Shown here piece by piece: positions 12,631 through 22,900 of a stretch of 64,000 nt of DNA. The notes under the pieces were generated by a model. It ran no database searches, was not told the origin of the DNA, and saw nothing but the letters and a program-made list of their open reading frames with translations. The stretch spans positions 372,001 to 436,000 of the forward strand of contig JAIQDT010001945.1 in the NCBI GenBank assembly GCA_021521415.1. The letters are read 5' to 3'. Source of the stretch: Bidens hawaiensis (taxonomy: Eukaryota; Streptophyta; Magnoliopsida; Asterales; Asteraceae). A program made the translations under genes and the position numbers. The number at the start of each line of letters is the position of its first letter. Position 1 is the stretch's first letter.

Positions 12631-13353
12631 CACATATCAGTTTACACAGAGCAAAAACACATGAAATGCAAAACAAATATAACATTCAAATGATCCTAGT
12701 CTGTTTGCCAACTGTCGCCAGAAGAGGTAAATTTGGCAATCAATTACTTACTTTAACAAGTACATAATAGAAAAGATTGCCTATTTAACAAATTGCTATC
12801 AATAAAAACTAGCACGCAAATCCACCTTGAGTCAAACATTGCGATCCATACTGTAACACCATTTATTATAAAACAGATTATCCTATAAATATAAACTAGC
12901 ATAATGGAAATTAGTAAAAGCAAAATAAGCATAAGCACCTGTTTCAACTTTTGTTTTTTGAGATTTGAACATAGCCTTATAACTAATTGCATCCCATTTC
13001 TTTCTTTTCCTACTACCAACATCTGCATCCGCATCCTGCTTTTCAGTTTCAGTATCTTCATTAACTTCTTCTGAACTCTTTTTTACATTATTTGAAGTTT
13101 TCTCTTTTGTTGTTGACTTGGTATTTGGTAACTCGATAGTCTCGACCACTTTCTTCCCTCTATCCGACCTCCTTAATGGACCGGCCCCCATCGGTTTCTC
13201 AACTTTCTCAGGTGTGTTTTTAACAGGTAAAGGATTTGGTGATGCGTGTTTTTCTAATCTTTCAGCCTTCCTAGATGATGTTTCTCTACCTGATCTTCTT
13301 AAAACAGATGCATCAGCTGATCCTGTGGATGCATCTTTCTTCTTTGCCATCAT
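5506..13353 (-). CDS. MOM1: MOM1-like transcriptional gene silencing factor
   Basis: This is a homologue of Arabidopsis MORPHEUS' MOLECULE 1, a nuclear protein that keeps transposons silent without needing changes in DNA methylation. My exons (minus): 13353-12939, 12335-12089, 11397-11154, 11074-10907, 10823-9938, 9850-9717, 9470-9357, 9276-7645, 7566-6889, 6819-6600, 6530-5506. All phases agree, giving 1920 aa; the Arabidopsis protein is about 2000. Residues about 254-480 are the CHD3/SNF2-like C-terminal helicase remnant (WVPVHISNVQLEQYC, ICNHPY), with no GxGKT motif and no HRIGQ motif, so it should not hydrolyse ATP. Residues about 700-760 continue the family core. Residues about 990-1160 are acidic tandem repeats. 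Residues about 1480-1580 are a coiled coil matching the CMM2 region, which in Arabidopsis dimerises and binds PIAL SUMO ligases. The tail is Pro/Gln-rich. No break was found. Confidence 0.88.
8000..8510 (-). repeat. In-frame tandem repeats within MOM1-like exon 8
   Basis: Roughly five copies of a unit of about 32-37 codons encode variants of ETGANDMAPHVSSGDVEMP followed by AGNYNKENDEDDH. They are followed by shorter PEVE-SAEMETPA repeats to about 7860. The units are acidic and probably disordered. Copies differ by substitutions and small spacer changes but stay in frame. Confidence 0.85.
12360..12640. repeat. Intron 1 inverted repeat and TA/TG microsatellites
   Basis: Intron 1 of the MOM1-like gene holds a TA tract (about 12,379-12,410), an imperfect hairpin in which ACAAATAACTAGAGTAATTA (near 12,449) pairs with TAATTACTCTAGTTATTTGT (12,540-12,559), and a TG run at 12,607-12,630. 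The hairpin may be a short MITE. It has no coding content. Confidence 0.65.
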
Positions 13354-13364
13354 TAAGGAAACAG

Positions 13365-14220
13365 CAGATACCGCAACTAATATTAAACATAAACAAATTT
13401 ATCAATATATTAACCAAAATGAACTAATATCAACCATAATCTTATAAAATTCAGCAAAAAGAAAACAAAAAAAAAGAGACATGCTAATGAAAAGATTAAC
13501 GGTTAGAAAATGAAAATGCAGGTTCAAACCCTAAAGTGACTTACATGAGATGTGTGTTAACAAGCATAAACAAAATGTAGTCTCATAATTTAAACCCTAA
13601 AGTGGCATGCATTATTTCAATGAGACAATGATAGAACCCGAACCCAGAAAACGAAAGATTTCTTTTATTGAAATAATAAGATAGTTGGCCCTATTTGAGA
13701 AGGGCGAATCTCAAATGAAAATGCAGGTTTAAATCCTGAAGTAGCTTACACGAGATGCGTATTAACAAAACATAAACAAAATGCAGATTCTATCATACAT
13801 CACAACATGATCAAGTTTATCTTGTAACCGAATACTTACCATCTCAAATTGGTTAAATCGTAGATTAGCCCCTCTCGAATCGGGCCAACTATCTTATTAT
13901 TATTTCAATAATAAAACAAATCTTTGGTTTTCCGGGTTCTGTCACAACATCTAGGTTTAAATTTCAAACCCTAGGTCCAAACACACGATGAGCATCAACA
14001 TTACATGCCTAATTAAAACCCTAGCACACCGAATTCCACTATAAAACCACCAAAAATGACCTAAATTATTCAAATACGCACCAAAAATGACGAATATGTA
14101 TCTAATCAAGAAACTGAATTGATAAATACAAAGCATATGGATCGATCGTAGAAACCTGCAGTTGTTTTCAGCTGTGGCGAGTGAAATGAGAAGTCACCGT
14201 CGACTGAAACTGTGAAAAAA
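13365..14220 (-). promoter_or_regulatory. Probable 5' UTR and leader intron of the MOM1-like gene
   Basis: On the minus strand a donor-like CTGCAG|GTTTCTAC lies near 14,155 and an acceptor-like TAATATTAG near 13,380, just upstream of the start codon. A leader intron of roughly 775 bp is therefore plausible. It contains a repeat pair and a palindromic insertion, listed separately. The transcription start is not determinable from sequence alone. Confidence 0.45.
13515..13940. repeat. Direct and inverted repeats upstream of MOM1-like gene
   Basis: A block of about 75 bp beginning ATGAAAATGCAGGTT occurs at about 13,511 and again at about 13,717. Overlapping it, a segment with AAGATAGTTGGCCC (about 13,679) pairs with GGGCCAACTATCTT (about 13,881), and the arms extend outward to GAACCCG (about 13,635) and CGGGTTC (about 13,933), giving an inverted repeat of some 300 bp. 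It looks like a non-autonomous transposon remnant. Confidence 0.65.
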
Positions 14221-14272
14221 TCAGAGATGAGAATACGGAATTGAGTTAATGTGATTTGATTTCATGTTTGTG

Positions 14273-14273
<1 letters not shown>

Positions 14274-14316
<43 letters not shown>

Positions 14317-14397
14317 GGGCAAAGAATAAAAGGATCAAAATGCTGAGAATTCGTACAGTTTTTGTTTTGCAGAGAAATACTCAGATACTACTAGTAA

Positions 14398-14432
<35 letters not shown>
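14274..14432. repeat. Two AAT microsatellites
   Basis: Perfect ATA/AAT runs lie at 14,274-14,316 and 14,399-14,432, separated by about 80 bp of unique sequence. They sit just upstream of the presumed transcription start of the MOM1-like gene. Confidence 0.95.
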
Positions 14433-14529
14433 GTTTAATTGGAAAAAGAAAAAAAAGCAATAAATTGATTTGGAATAAGTTAAATAAATTTTGGTTGGTG
14501 GGAACGGGGAATTACGGTCACTAAACGGG

Positions 14530-15720
14530 TCTTACCCAATTAATGGTATTTTCAAGACTTGGTAACCGACCATATTGTAATAATAATCGGTTCTAGTGTT
14601 GCGTGTTTACGGGTCTTACCTGTCATATCTGATCTGGACCTGATTAATGGTATTCATAGAAACCAAAAACTGACCCTCTTGTAATATAATCAGGTCTGGT
14701 CGGTTCAGGTCTCATGAATTCGGATTTTTCCTTATTTATGCTCACTCATGGTGAGAATTAATAATGGGGAATTCTAGAGACACCACCCAATTTTCCTAAA
14801 AAACCCATCAACCCGCCTCATATAGGGCTATACCGGTGCGTATAGGGTTCTTTATAAGCCCCGTATAGTCCTATACGGGACGTATAAAGCCCTATAAGGG
14901 ACGTATTGAGGGGGTGTTTGGGTGTCCCTAACAGGACCCTTAATAATTTGTTTTGGAATGATTTAGTATATGGTAAAAGTTCGTTGATGAAAAAAGTGTT
15001 TATATGGTGTTAGAAAAAATGTTAATTAGTTGTTTTATTAGTTTGTGTCTATTTTTATTTTATAATAAGTCATTTAGAAAAACCATCTTCTTGAAAACCC
15101 ATCTTCTTGATGGTTTAGTTTTGGAAAAACGTTGACTAATGCGTTGCTAACATCTTTCCTTATTGAAAAAAATCTTTGTATTTCGTGGTGGTGATGTTGC
15201 AACTTCCGATGTGTTGAGTTTCATACACATGTTTAAAAATTAAGCAGTGAAGGACTTTGTATACGAAACCATTCTTGATCAAACAAAATTGTCCTCCATA
15301 GGTACATATTCAAATATAGTGAACATAGAACACAACCATAATTAAGATTGATATATTTATCTTTTATTTATGTTGCAGAAGCTACACCAAATCGAAATAC
15401 GACGAAACGAAAACTTGATCGTTAGATTTGGTACACTAAAAATACCTTGTAAGACAAACACGAGCCTCATGCGTTTCCCTTGATCATATTCGATAATCGA
15501 AGCGCAAAATCGGCTTCAATCGGTTTATTTTCTCAATGACGCTACAATAGGGTTGAGGTCGATGGCCATATGGTGTAAGTATGTGTTTAGGGTTAAATTG
15601 TTCGCTAACAAATTGTATGTTTAAAAGAAACTTTATTTTCATATTTATAATGAAACTATTTTAGTCCCAATTAAATACAATGTTAAATTTAAATAATAAA
15701 TATATACTCTTATGATTATA
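14530..15720. repeat. Dispersed repeat A, copy 2
   Basis: Same orientation as copy 1 at about 1560-2790, with clear similarity from about 14,700 to 15,720. Copy 2 lacks the 511-bp foldback element of copy 1 but carries its own insertion at 14,766-14,939. The 5' part (14,530-14,720) has internal direct repeats of ACGGGTCTTACC and of the TTAATGGTATT block. No ORF of significance. Confidence 0.75.
14766..14939. mobile_element. 174-bp hAT-like MITE with 8-bp target duplication
   Basis: TTAATAAT flanks the insert at 14,758-14,765 and 14,940-14,947. The corresponding empty site in repeat A copy 1 reads TTAATGAT at about 1632-1639. Imperfect inverted ends share GGG...TAG(A/G)GACACC. Eight-bp duplications are characteristic of hAT transposases. 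The interior holds short repeats around CCGTATAGTCC and CGTATA. Confidence 0.8.
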
Positions 15721-16059
15721 TCATAATCATTAACATATTTATCTATGTTTTATTTAATCAAAAGATTTAAAATTTGAATTCAAAATTCAAAAGGATATTT
15801 TGGTAAATACATCTTCATTATTTTAGGTTAGGTTTCTACTTATTTTAGGTATGCATCATTAAATAATATTAAAGTGATTTTCTAACTGTGCCCTAAAGAC
15901 ACATATGAGAAATATTAAGTAGGTGAATATTTTTCTTGAAACTATAATTTTATATTAATTACATTCATTTCTTAATAACTACCTTATTTAACATTATATT
16001 GTTTCCTTTAAAATCTTCCATACATTGAGGACTACTACATAAAATTTTTCTAATTTCCT
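15721..16059. other. AT-rich intergenic, nothing recognised
   Basis: Very AT-rich sequence with no credible ORF, RNA gene or repeat pairing that I could identify. Confidence 0.6.
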
Positions 16060-17015
16060 CTAAGATCATCTCCAACAGTTTTTTGTTCAAACCAGCCACA
16101 TCACTGTCACATCAGCTTTCTTAAAAACCACATTTTTACTCCAACAATACATCTTCTCAAACCATCTTTACATTTCCACATCATCACTTACTTTTACAAT
16201 TATTTTAAATAAGAATTTCACAATACTATAAAATATTTAATTTTTATTTAAATAAATAGCAATATAATAAAAATTTAGTAAAAAATAGATTAACAAAAAT
16301 ATAACAAATAAATAAACAAAAAAAATGACATAATTTAAAATGACAATTACGCTAACGAAATGAAAGAGAGATAATTTGAAGTTTTTTTCTAGGACTTCTT
16401 GTAACGTTTTTTTTATCTAGGAATCTTTGTAATGCCTAGGACTTCTTGTAACTTTTTTTTAAGACTTCTTGTAACGTTTTTTTTTTCTAGGAATCTTTGT
16501 AATGCCTAGGACTTCTTGTAACTTTTTTTAGGACTTCTTGTAACGTTTTTTTTCTTCTAGGAATATTTGTAATGCCTATGACTTCTTGTAACCTTTTTCT
16601 AGGACTTTTGTAACGTTTTTTTTTTCTAGGACTTCTTGTAATATTTTTTTATTCGAATTCGTAAAATAGATAATAAAATCGTTAAAAAACTAGTCATTAA
16701 AAAACTAGCCGTTAAAAAATTTAATCGTTAAACTTGTCGTAACGTAAAAAATAGACAAACAAAAAAAATACATAATTTTTGAAATAAATATAAAAAATAT
16801 GTATATATGTATAATATTTTAATATATTTTATAAATGTAAATATATATATATATATATAGGGTGAAAGAGATGTTGGGGCCCCCAATTGATTGGTTTTTG
16901 TTGGTTTGGAAATTCAAACTTGGCTTCTTGGTTTTTGGTATAAAACACATCCTCCAATGGTTAAGTTGGTTTGAACCAACAAAAACCATCCGATGAAGGT
17001 GCTCTAAAATTACTT
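16060..17015. mobile_element. Harbinger-like non-autonomous element with tandem repeats
   Basis: The left end contains GATCATCTCCAACAG and the right end GAAGGTGCTC, the kind of termini found on plant Tourist/Harbinger MITEs. Regions near both ends carry complementary GGTTTGA/TCAAACC and TTTTTGTTGG-like segments. At about 16,390-16,645 there are four diverged tandem copies of a unit of roughly 60 bp built around GGACTTCTTGTAACGTTTTT. Short AAAAACTAG-CGTTA repeats (16,680-16,735) are also present. The termini are imperfect and no certain 3-bp duplication was fixed. Confidence 0.5.
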
Positions 17016-17259
17016 TTTCATCTCCCATCATTTTTTAATTCATTTATATGTAACGAATATTTAAATATGAAAGTGACTTTTTTACATTCAAGTTAACATT
17101 GACTTTTTTAATATTAAAATATAAAAGTCTAAAAACCAAAAGAATAAATAATTCCACTATTATACGATAATAAAAGAAAATGCATTTTCCACATTTATAA
17201 TTAAATATGGGGTTGCAATCTAATTCATCGTGCATATCAAGTTTTTTTTTGGCCAATTG

Positions 17260-17714
17260 TTAAGCATTATTAGCATCATCATAAGCATGCCGCTCTGGAC
17301 ATGTGCTGAAATTGTGACTCGAAGATCTACAAAGTCTGCAATGTTTTACTTGTCTCACTAATTCCTTTCCACTTTTCATTCGCATGTGGGCTTTGCATTC
17401 ACATCTTGCATAGCCTCTGTTTCATGCTTTTTTTTGTGTAGTCTTTTTTGGACTCCAGTTTTTCTTCACGATGACAAAAATATCATGTCTTTTCCTATCT
17501 ACTTTCTTGTTCACAAATCTCCCTTTTGAATGGAAAATCCATTCATTCTTGTAGAATTTTGATAAAAAAAAAAACCAATAGCCTCTTCTTCACTTAGAAA
17601 ACATTGACTGACGAATGGTTCCTTAAAACTTTTTTTCTTGTTTTCACTTTGTTCTTCAATAACATCTTCTTTAACAGGAAGCTCATTCAAATCCAAAAGA
17701 ACAGGTCCATCCAT
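17260..17714 (-). pseudogene. FAR1/FHY3-like fragment, broken
   Basis: FAR1/FHY3 proteins are transcription factors derived from Mutator-like transposases. The frame opens MDGPVLLDLNELPVKED, then SEEEAIGFFFYQN and GFSIQKG, typical of the N-terminal FAR1 DNA-binding domain. A frame change near 17,525 is needed to continue into GRFVNKKVDRKRHDIF. After a further stop near 17,425 another frame reads RCECKAHMRM, then a CCHC zinc knuckle, CRLCRSSSHNFSTC, and PERHAYDD before TAA. Intact proteins carry a transposase-like core between these parts; here it is missing, so the locus is an internally deleted pseudogene, roughly 150 codons against 650-850 in the family. A neighbouring Harbinger-like element may be coincidental. 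Confidence 0.75.
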
Positions 17715-17719
17715 TTACA

Positions 17720-18873
17720 GAATAATAGTAATGTTTTATATTATCTGATCTTATAAAAAAGTAATAAAAGTGTTGTTTAATAGTGAATACTTATAAAAAA
17801 TGGTGGGAAGAAGAGATGAAATAGTAATTTTAGAGGGAATTAGAAAAATTTTATTTAGTAATCATCAATGGATGAAAGATTTAGGAGGGACAATAGAAAT
17901 GTTAAATATGGTAGTAATTAAGACATAAATATAACTAATAATTATAATTTTAACAAGAATATTCATCTAATTAATATTTCTTATATGTAAAATCCCAATA
18001 TTAAAAACTAACAATTTGCTCTGAGGCAAAATTATTATTCATCAGCTTCTGATAATAGCCACACATATTATTATTAATCATTCATCAACCCATGACTATC
18101 AACCACACTCCACCTACTTCTTTTGTCAAGTGTCTTTTTTGTTCAGCGTCACATACAGCTTCACTCGCCTTCCGTCTTCTTGAGTCACGTTCGTAGTGAT
18201 CGATTGATACAATACGGCTAGGGACGAAGGAGCTCCAGTGTATGCAGTAGATTGTTCGTCATAGACTCGTCTTCACTTTCATTTTTCTTCTTAACGCAAC
18301 TAATTGATCTCTTCATTTGTAACGATAGTTCACTTTGTCTTCCTATATGGTCTCTAGGGTTTTGATTTTGAGGTTTTTCAGTTATGTATGTATGGTTGCT
18401 GATGGGATTTCACTTCTATAAACAAACCCCCCACTGTCTGCGTTTAACAAAGGTAACCGTTAATCGGCTGAAGAACATAAGTCCATTCGAGCTGCTATTG
18501 GTTGACTGAATGAAAAAAGGACAACATTAATCCATTTGTAAGTTTAAATGTTTTGTTTGTTTTTGAGGAAGCATTAGAACCCATGACCAATATTCTTTTA
18601 TCAGTTTAACATGTTTGATTGATTGTTAATTAGACAAACTTGTACTATAACAGTTGATTTGAATTGTATCTCAAACATTGTTGTTTGAATTAGTAAGCCA
18701 ATTTCCAACACTCTAATATGTGTTTGTTGCTATGATACTGATCAGGTTTATGAATGTCATAGGGTTTGGCGAAATGGTATGCCTCTGTTTCGGTAGGCTC
18801 ATATTCAACATAAAAATTCAAATGCATGTTGGAAGGTTGAAAATCGAAAGGCCTTCATTCAAAGTAACGTTTC
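17720..18873. other. Intergenic, no gene recognised
   Basis: AT-rich DNA with no convincing coding sequence. The stretch 18,060-18,870 is less AT-rich and could include an untranslated exon, but nothing supports one directly. Its right end is the original target of the large retrotransposon and continues, after the element, at 31,382. Confidence 0.5.
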
Positions 18874-18878
18874 GTTTA

Positions 18879-19915
18879 TGAAGAGGTATGTACCCGCCTC
18901 AACACCGAGCAAGGCGGGTCAACCCACAAGATAAAGACATTATGAAGGCACAAAGCCAAAACCTATGCGCATGGCGCATACAAAACATGCTCAGGCATCA
19001 TATGCCCAGGCACACATATGCTCGCGCATCACATATGCGCGCGGCGCATCAGCGCGCGGCGCATATCACATGCTCGTGCATATCACATCTGCCCAGGCAC
19101 ACATATGCTCGCGCATCACATATGCGCGCAGCGCATTAGCGCGCGGCGCATATCACATGCTCGTGCATATCACATCTGCGCATGAAATATCTGCGCGTGA
19201 GAATAAAGAGAAGACCTCGCGCATCCTCAGGATGGGCGCATATCACACGTGCACATAATCAACCTCGTCCTTATCCAAATCAGGATTAGGGCAACCTTGA
19301 TTGTGCACGTCAGACAACCTTCCAGAAGGCATCTTTTTAAGGAGTAAGAATATGCTGATGTTGACAGCTGCCAAATGAAAGGTCGACAACTCAGCATGAC
19401 ACATGTGTTACCACGTGATTACAACCAACGAGAAAGCGCCAGGTGTCCCAGAGGACACGTGGCGCAGTGCGATTGGAGGAGGCCAACGAGGTTGAGCCCA
19501 ATCAGTGGAAACCCTAGCATTATAAACACAGCATCAACTCCACTTTGATGACAGATTCATACTCAATCATTGACAGTTACAGGCAGTGATATCACATTCA
19601 ATCATATTGAATTACATTCACTCACAGTCAGTTACATACAAACACACAGTCTCACAATCAGAGGGTATTCAGCTATTAAGCAATACTCTTGAGATTCACT
19701 TACTCACACATTATTATCTTCTCCACCATATACTGATTCTCACGCCGGAGGGTTACCCCAAAGAGGACCCCTCTGTCCCTTTCTGAGGGGTAAGTAACGG
19801 CGCTGTTCATTTTGTAGGTGGAAGAACACGGATCCAGAAGAACCATCGGTGAAATAGTATAATCACACCCGAGGAAAGTAGATCTGCTACCAGTGAGTAG
19901 ATCCACGTTTCTTCA
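18879..19915 (+). repeat. 5' LTR of the Tat element
   Basis: The LTR is 1037 bp and begins TG. It contains two tandem copies of an 87-bp unit rich in GCGCATATCACATG-type words (19,005-19,091 and 19,092-19,178) and a TATA-like TATAAACA at 19,521. It ends at TTCTTCA, and the sense ORF is open from the very next base. Confidence 0.95.
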
Positions 19916-22900
19916 TTGGTTTCTGGCGTTCGTAACGTTGATCAAGCTCTGGAGGATATTGAACGTGAGGGTGTTAACGACGGACAGCAGGTTCTGAGGG
20001 TTCCGCGTGATTCTACGCGTACCACCAGCAACCGTCCCTTCGTCACAACCCCTCACGGCCAGACTGAAACTCCTCCAGACGATCTCATGTTACAAAATAT
20101 GGCCGGCGCGAAACTGAAAGGACCAATGGGTCCAGAAGAAGAAACAAATGATCCGAATGAATGGCTCATAAACGAGCAGCGGCGTCTGATGGAAAAGTAC
20201 AATGAAATGGTCAAACAGAAGAAGCTAGCCGACCAAACACAAAGGCAAGCGTTTGATAAGCAGACTACAAAACGGCCGCGCGCGCCGGAAGAAGGACATT
20301 CTATTCACACTGCACACACTGAGTTCAGTGATGAAGAAGTGCATAGCATGAGGAAGACGCGGGATACTCATGCAGGAGGCTCACAGCTCCGCGCGCCTGT
20401 GAACATGCCGCCTGGAGCCAGAGCCGATCTGGATCTGCACATGCCGTACAGCCCACCAGTCAGAGGGCAAGTGGACGTAACCACACCCTACAGACCAGCC
20501 ATCTTGGTAAAACACTCAAAGTTCACTGCGCGCATCGCGCAGGCTCCCATCCAGCACAAGACCAAGATGCCAAGTGGTTTGGGTAAGTATGATGGCACGA
20601 CAGATCCAGACGATTTCTTGCAAGGTTTTTACAACACGGGAAACCTGGAGAGCTGGACGATGCCAACATGGTGTCATATGTTTGCTCGCTGCCTAACGGG
20701 CGCGGCGCGAGTATGGTTCGAGAGCTTGCCGACTGGGCAAATTGATGGGTTCGAGGAACTATTAGAAAAGTTCCAAGCCCACTTCGTACAGCAGCGCAGG
20801 CACACGCGCGATCCTGATGACATCATGCACTGCGTACGCAGGAATGATGAGACGATTGAAGATTACATCACTCGGTTCAATCAGGAGTCTCTGGCAATCG
20901 GAGGTATAACCGAGCAACTCCTGCGCGTGGCCTTTATACAAGGCGCGCGCAGTGATCAATTGCGACGAGCTCTCGTAAGCAAAGATGGCATGCCCACCAC
21001 GTGGGCCAAGTTAATGGAGGCATCGCGAGTTTTCGCGAGAAATGAAAAACAGATTGCCCAAGATAGGGCAAGAGAAAGAGCGCATCAGGCTGAATCACCG
21101 CGCAGCAAAGAGAAGAGGGCCAAACAGAACTCTGTATGGTCCAGGTTGCAGCCAACAAGTTTTTCTTGCGCAGAAAAGCAAGCGCAACCAAGCTCACCCC
21201 AGCCCCAAAAAGATGTTCGTAATCGCGGGGAGGGTGACAAGAGGGAGGGCGGCAGAGGTCCCAGCAGACCTCTGCCAAGAATATGGACTCCCCTCACTAA
21301 AACACCTTCACAGGTGTTAAGTACTGAGAATGTTCAATTCAAGCCCCCCAAGCAACTACACTACAAGGGACCGCAAAACAGTGGCAAATATTGTGAATTT
21401 CACAGGTCCCCGGGCCACAACACCGACGCATGCCATCATTTAAAGGATGCGATCGAGAAGGATGTAAAATCAGGCAGGCTGGCTCACTTGGTGAAAAACC
21501 AAAGAATAGAAGATGAGCAACCGGAAGGAGCCTCTGCCAGCAAGAAATACAAAAGAATCTGTGTGGCTGAGGGGGGACGACAAGGGCAGACGTTAAAAAA
21601 GAGAAGCGCGCAAATCCACGGAGATTGGCGCGAGCAGCAAGTCATCTTCCCAAGAATCAGGGGAGGCCCTTCAATAAGCAGTCCTCTCGTCATCACCACA
21701 CACATTGCTCATTACGAAGTGTCAAAGGTCCTGGTGGACACTGGAAGCGAATCTGACATTATGTATGAGCAATGTTTCAGAAAGTTAGACCCGGCAGACC
21801 AAGCGCGGCTCGAAATTGTGAACGCACCAATCTGTGGTGTTTCAAATGAAATCATCCATCCCCTAGGCCAGATTCAGTTTGAACTAACTATGGGGGATGA
21901 TGAGCACAAGCGAGCCGAAGTTGTCAACTTCTTGGTCTTGCCCACCACGTCATGCCACAATATGATCCTGGGTAGGGGAACGATTGCCCAATTTAATGCT
22001 GTACCGTCGCCAGCGCACGGCGCATTGGGGTTCCCTACACCAACAGGCGTAACATTTGTTTACCGCGATCATTTGTGCGCAGTGACAAGTACGCCGCGGG
22101 AAGGGAGAATGAAACTTCCAATGGCGGACAATGCGCCAGAGAAGTGGATTTTAAATCCAAAATTCCCAGAGCAAACGGTCACAATTGGCGCTACCATTTC
22201 AGACGAAACGAGATTGAGAATGAAAAGGTTGCTCACAAAATACACGTCGGTTTTCGCGTGGCAACACTCCGATATGACGGGGGTCCCGCGAGACTTGGCG
22301 CAACATTCTCTTAACACGTTCAAGTCGGTGGAGCCAATTGCTCAGAAAAAGAGAATCATGGGGGATGAAAAGGCGAAGGCCATGAATGAGCAAGTGGAGG
22401 ACCTGTTGCGCGCAAACATCATCCGCCCGATCCGATACCAGACGTGGGTAGCCAATCCTGTGATGGTAAAGAAAAGCAACGGGTCATGGAGGATGTGTAT
22501 TGACTTCAAGGACCTCAACAAAGCATGTCCGAAAGACTGTTACCCCCTCCCAAACATCGACGCAAAGGTGGACTCCGTGGCGCCATTCAAGCTCAAATGT
22601 TTCCTGGATGCCTACAAAGGCTATCACCAGATTCAAATGGCACCACAGGACGAAGACAAGACTGCCTTCAGAACCGACAAGGGTGTTTTTTGTTACACAA
22701 AAATGCCCTTTGGTTTAAAGAATGCGGGCGCCACCTATCAGAGACTTATGGATTCGGTTTTCAGTGAACAAATCGGAAGAAATCTAGAAGTCTACGTTGA
22801 TGATTTGGTGATCAAGAGCAGGGAGGAGAGACAAATGCTCACAGACATCGAGGAAACTCTTCAGCGCCTAACGGAAGTTAACATGAAGCTCAACCCGAGC

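Noticed and set aside
18888..19258. Overlapping ORFs within the 5' LTR (and the same in the 3' LTR)
   Set aside because: They arise from the GCGCAT-rich 87-bp tandem units and repeat identically in both LTRs; no protein domain.
19916..20086. Use of the TTG at the LTR boundary as the gag-pol start
   Set aside because: The frame is open from there, but the first in-frame ATG is at 20,087; initiation at TTG has no support.
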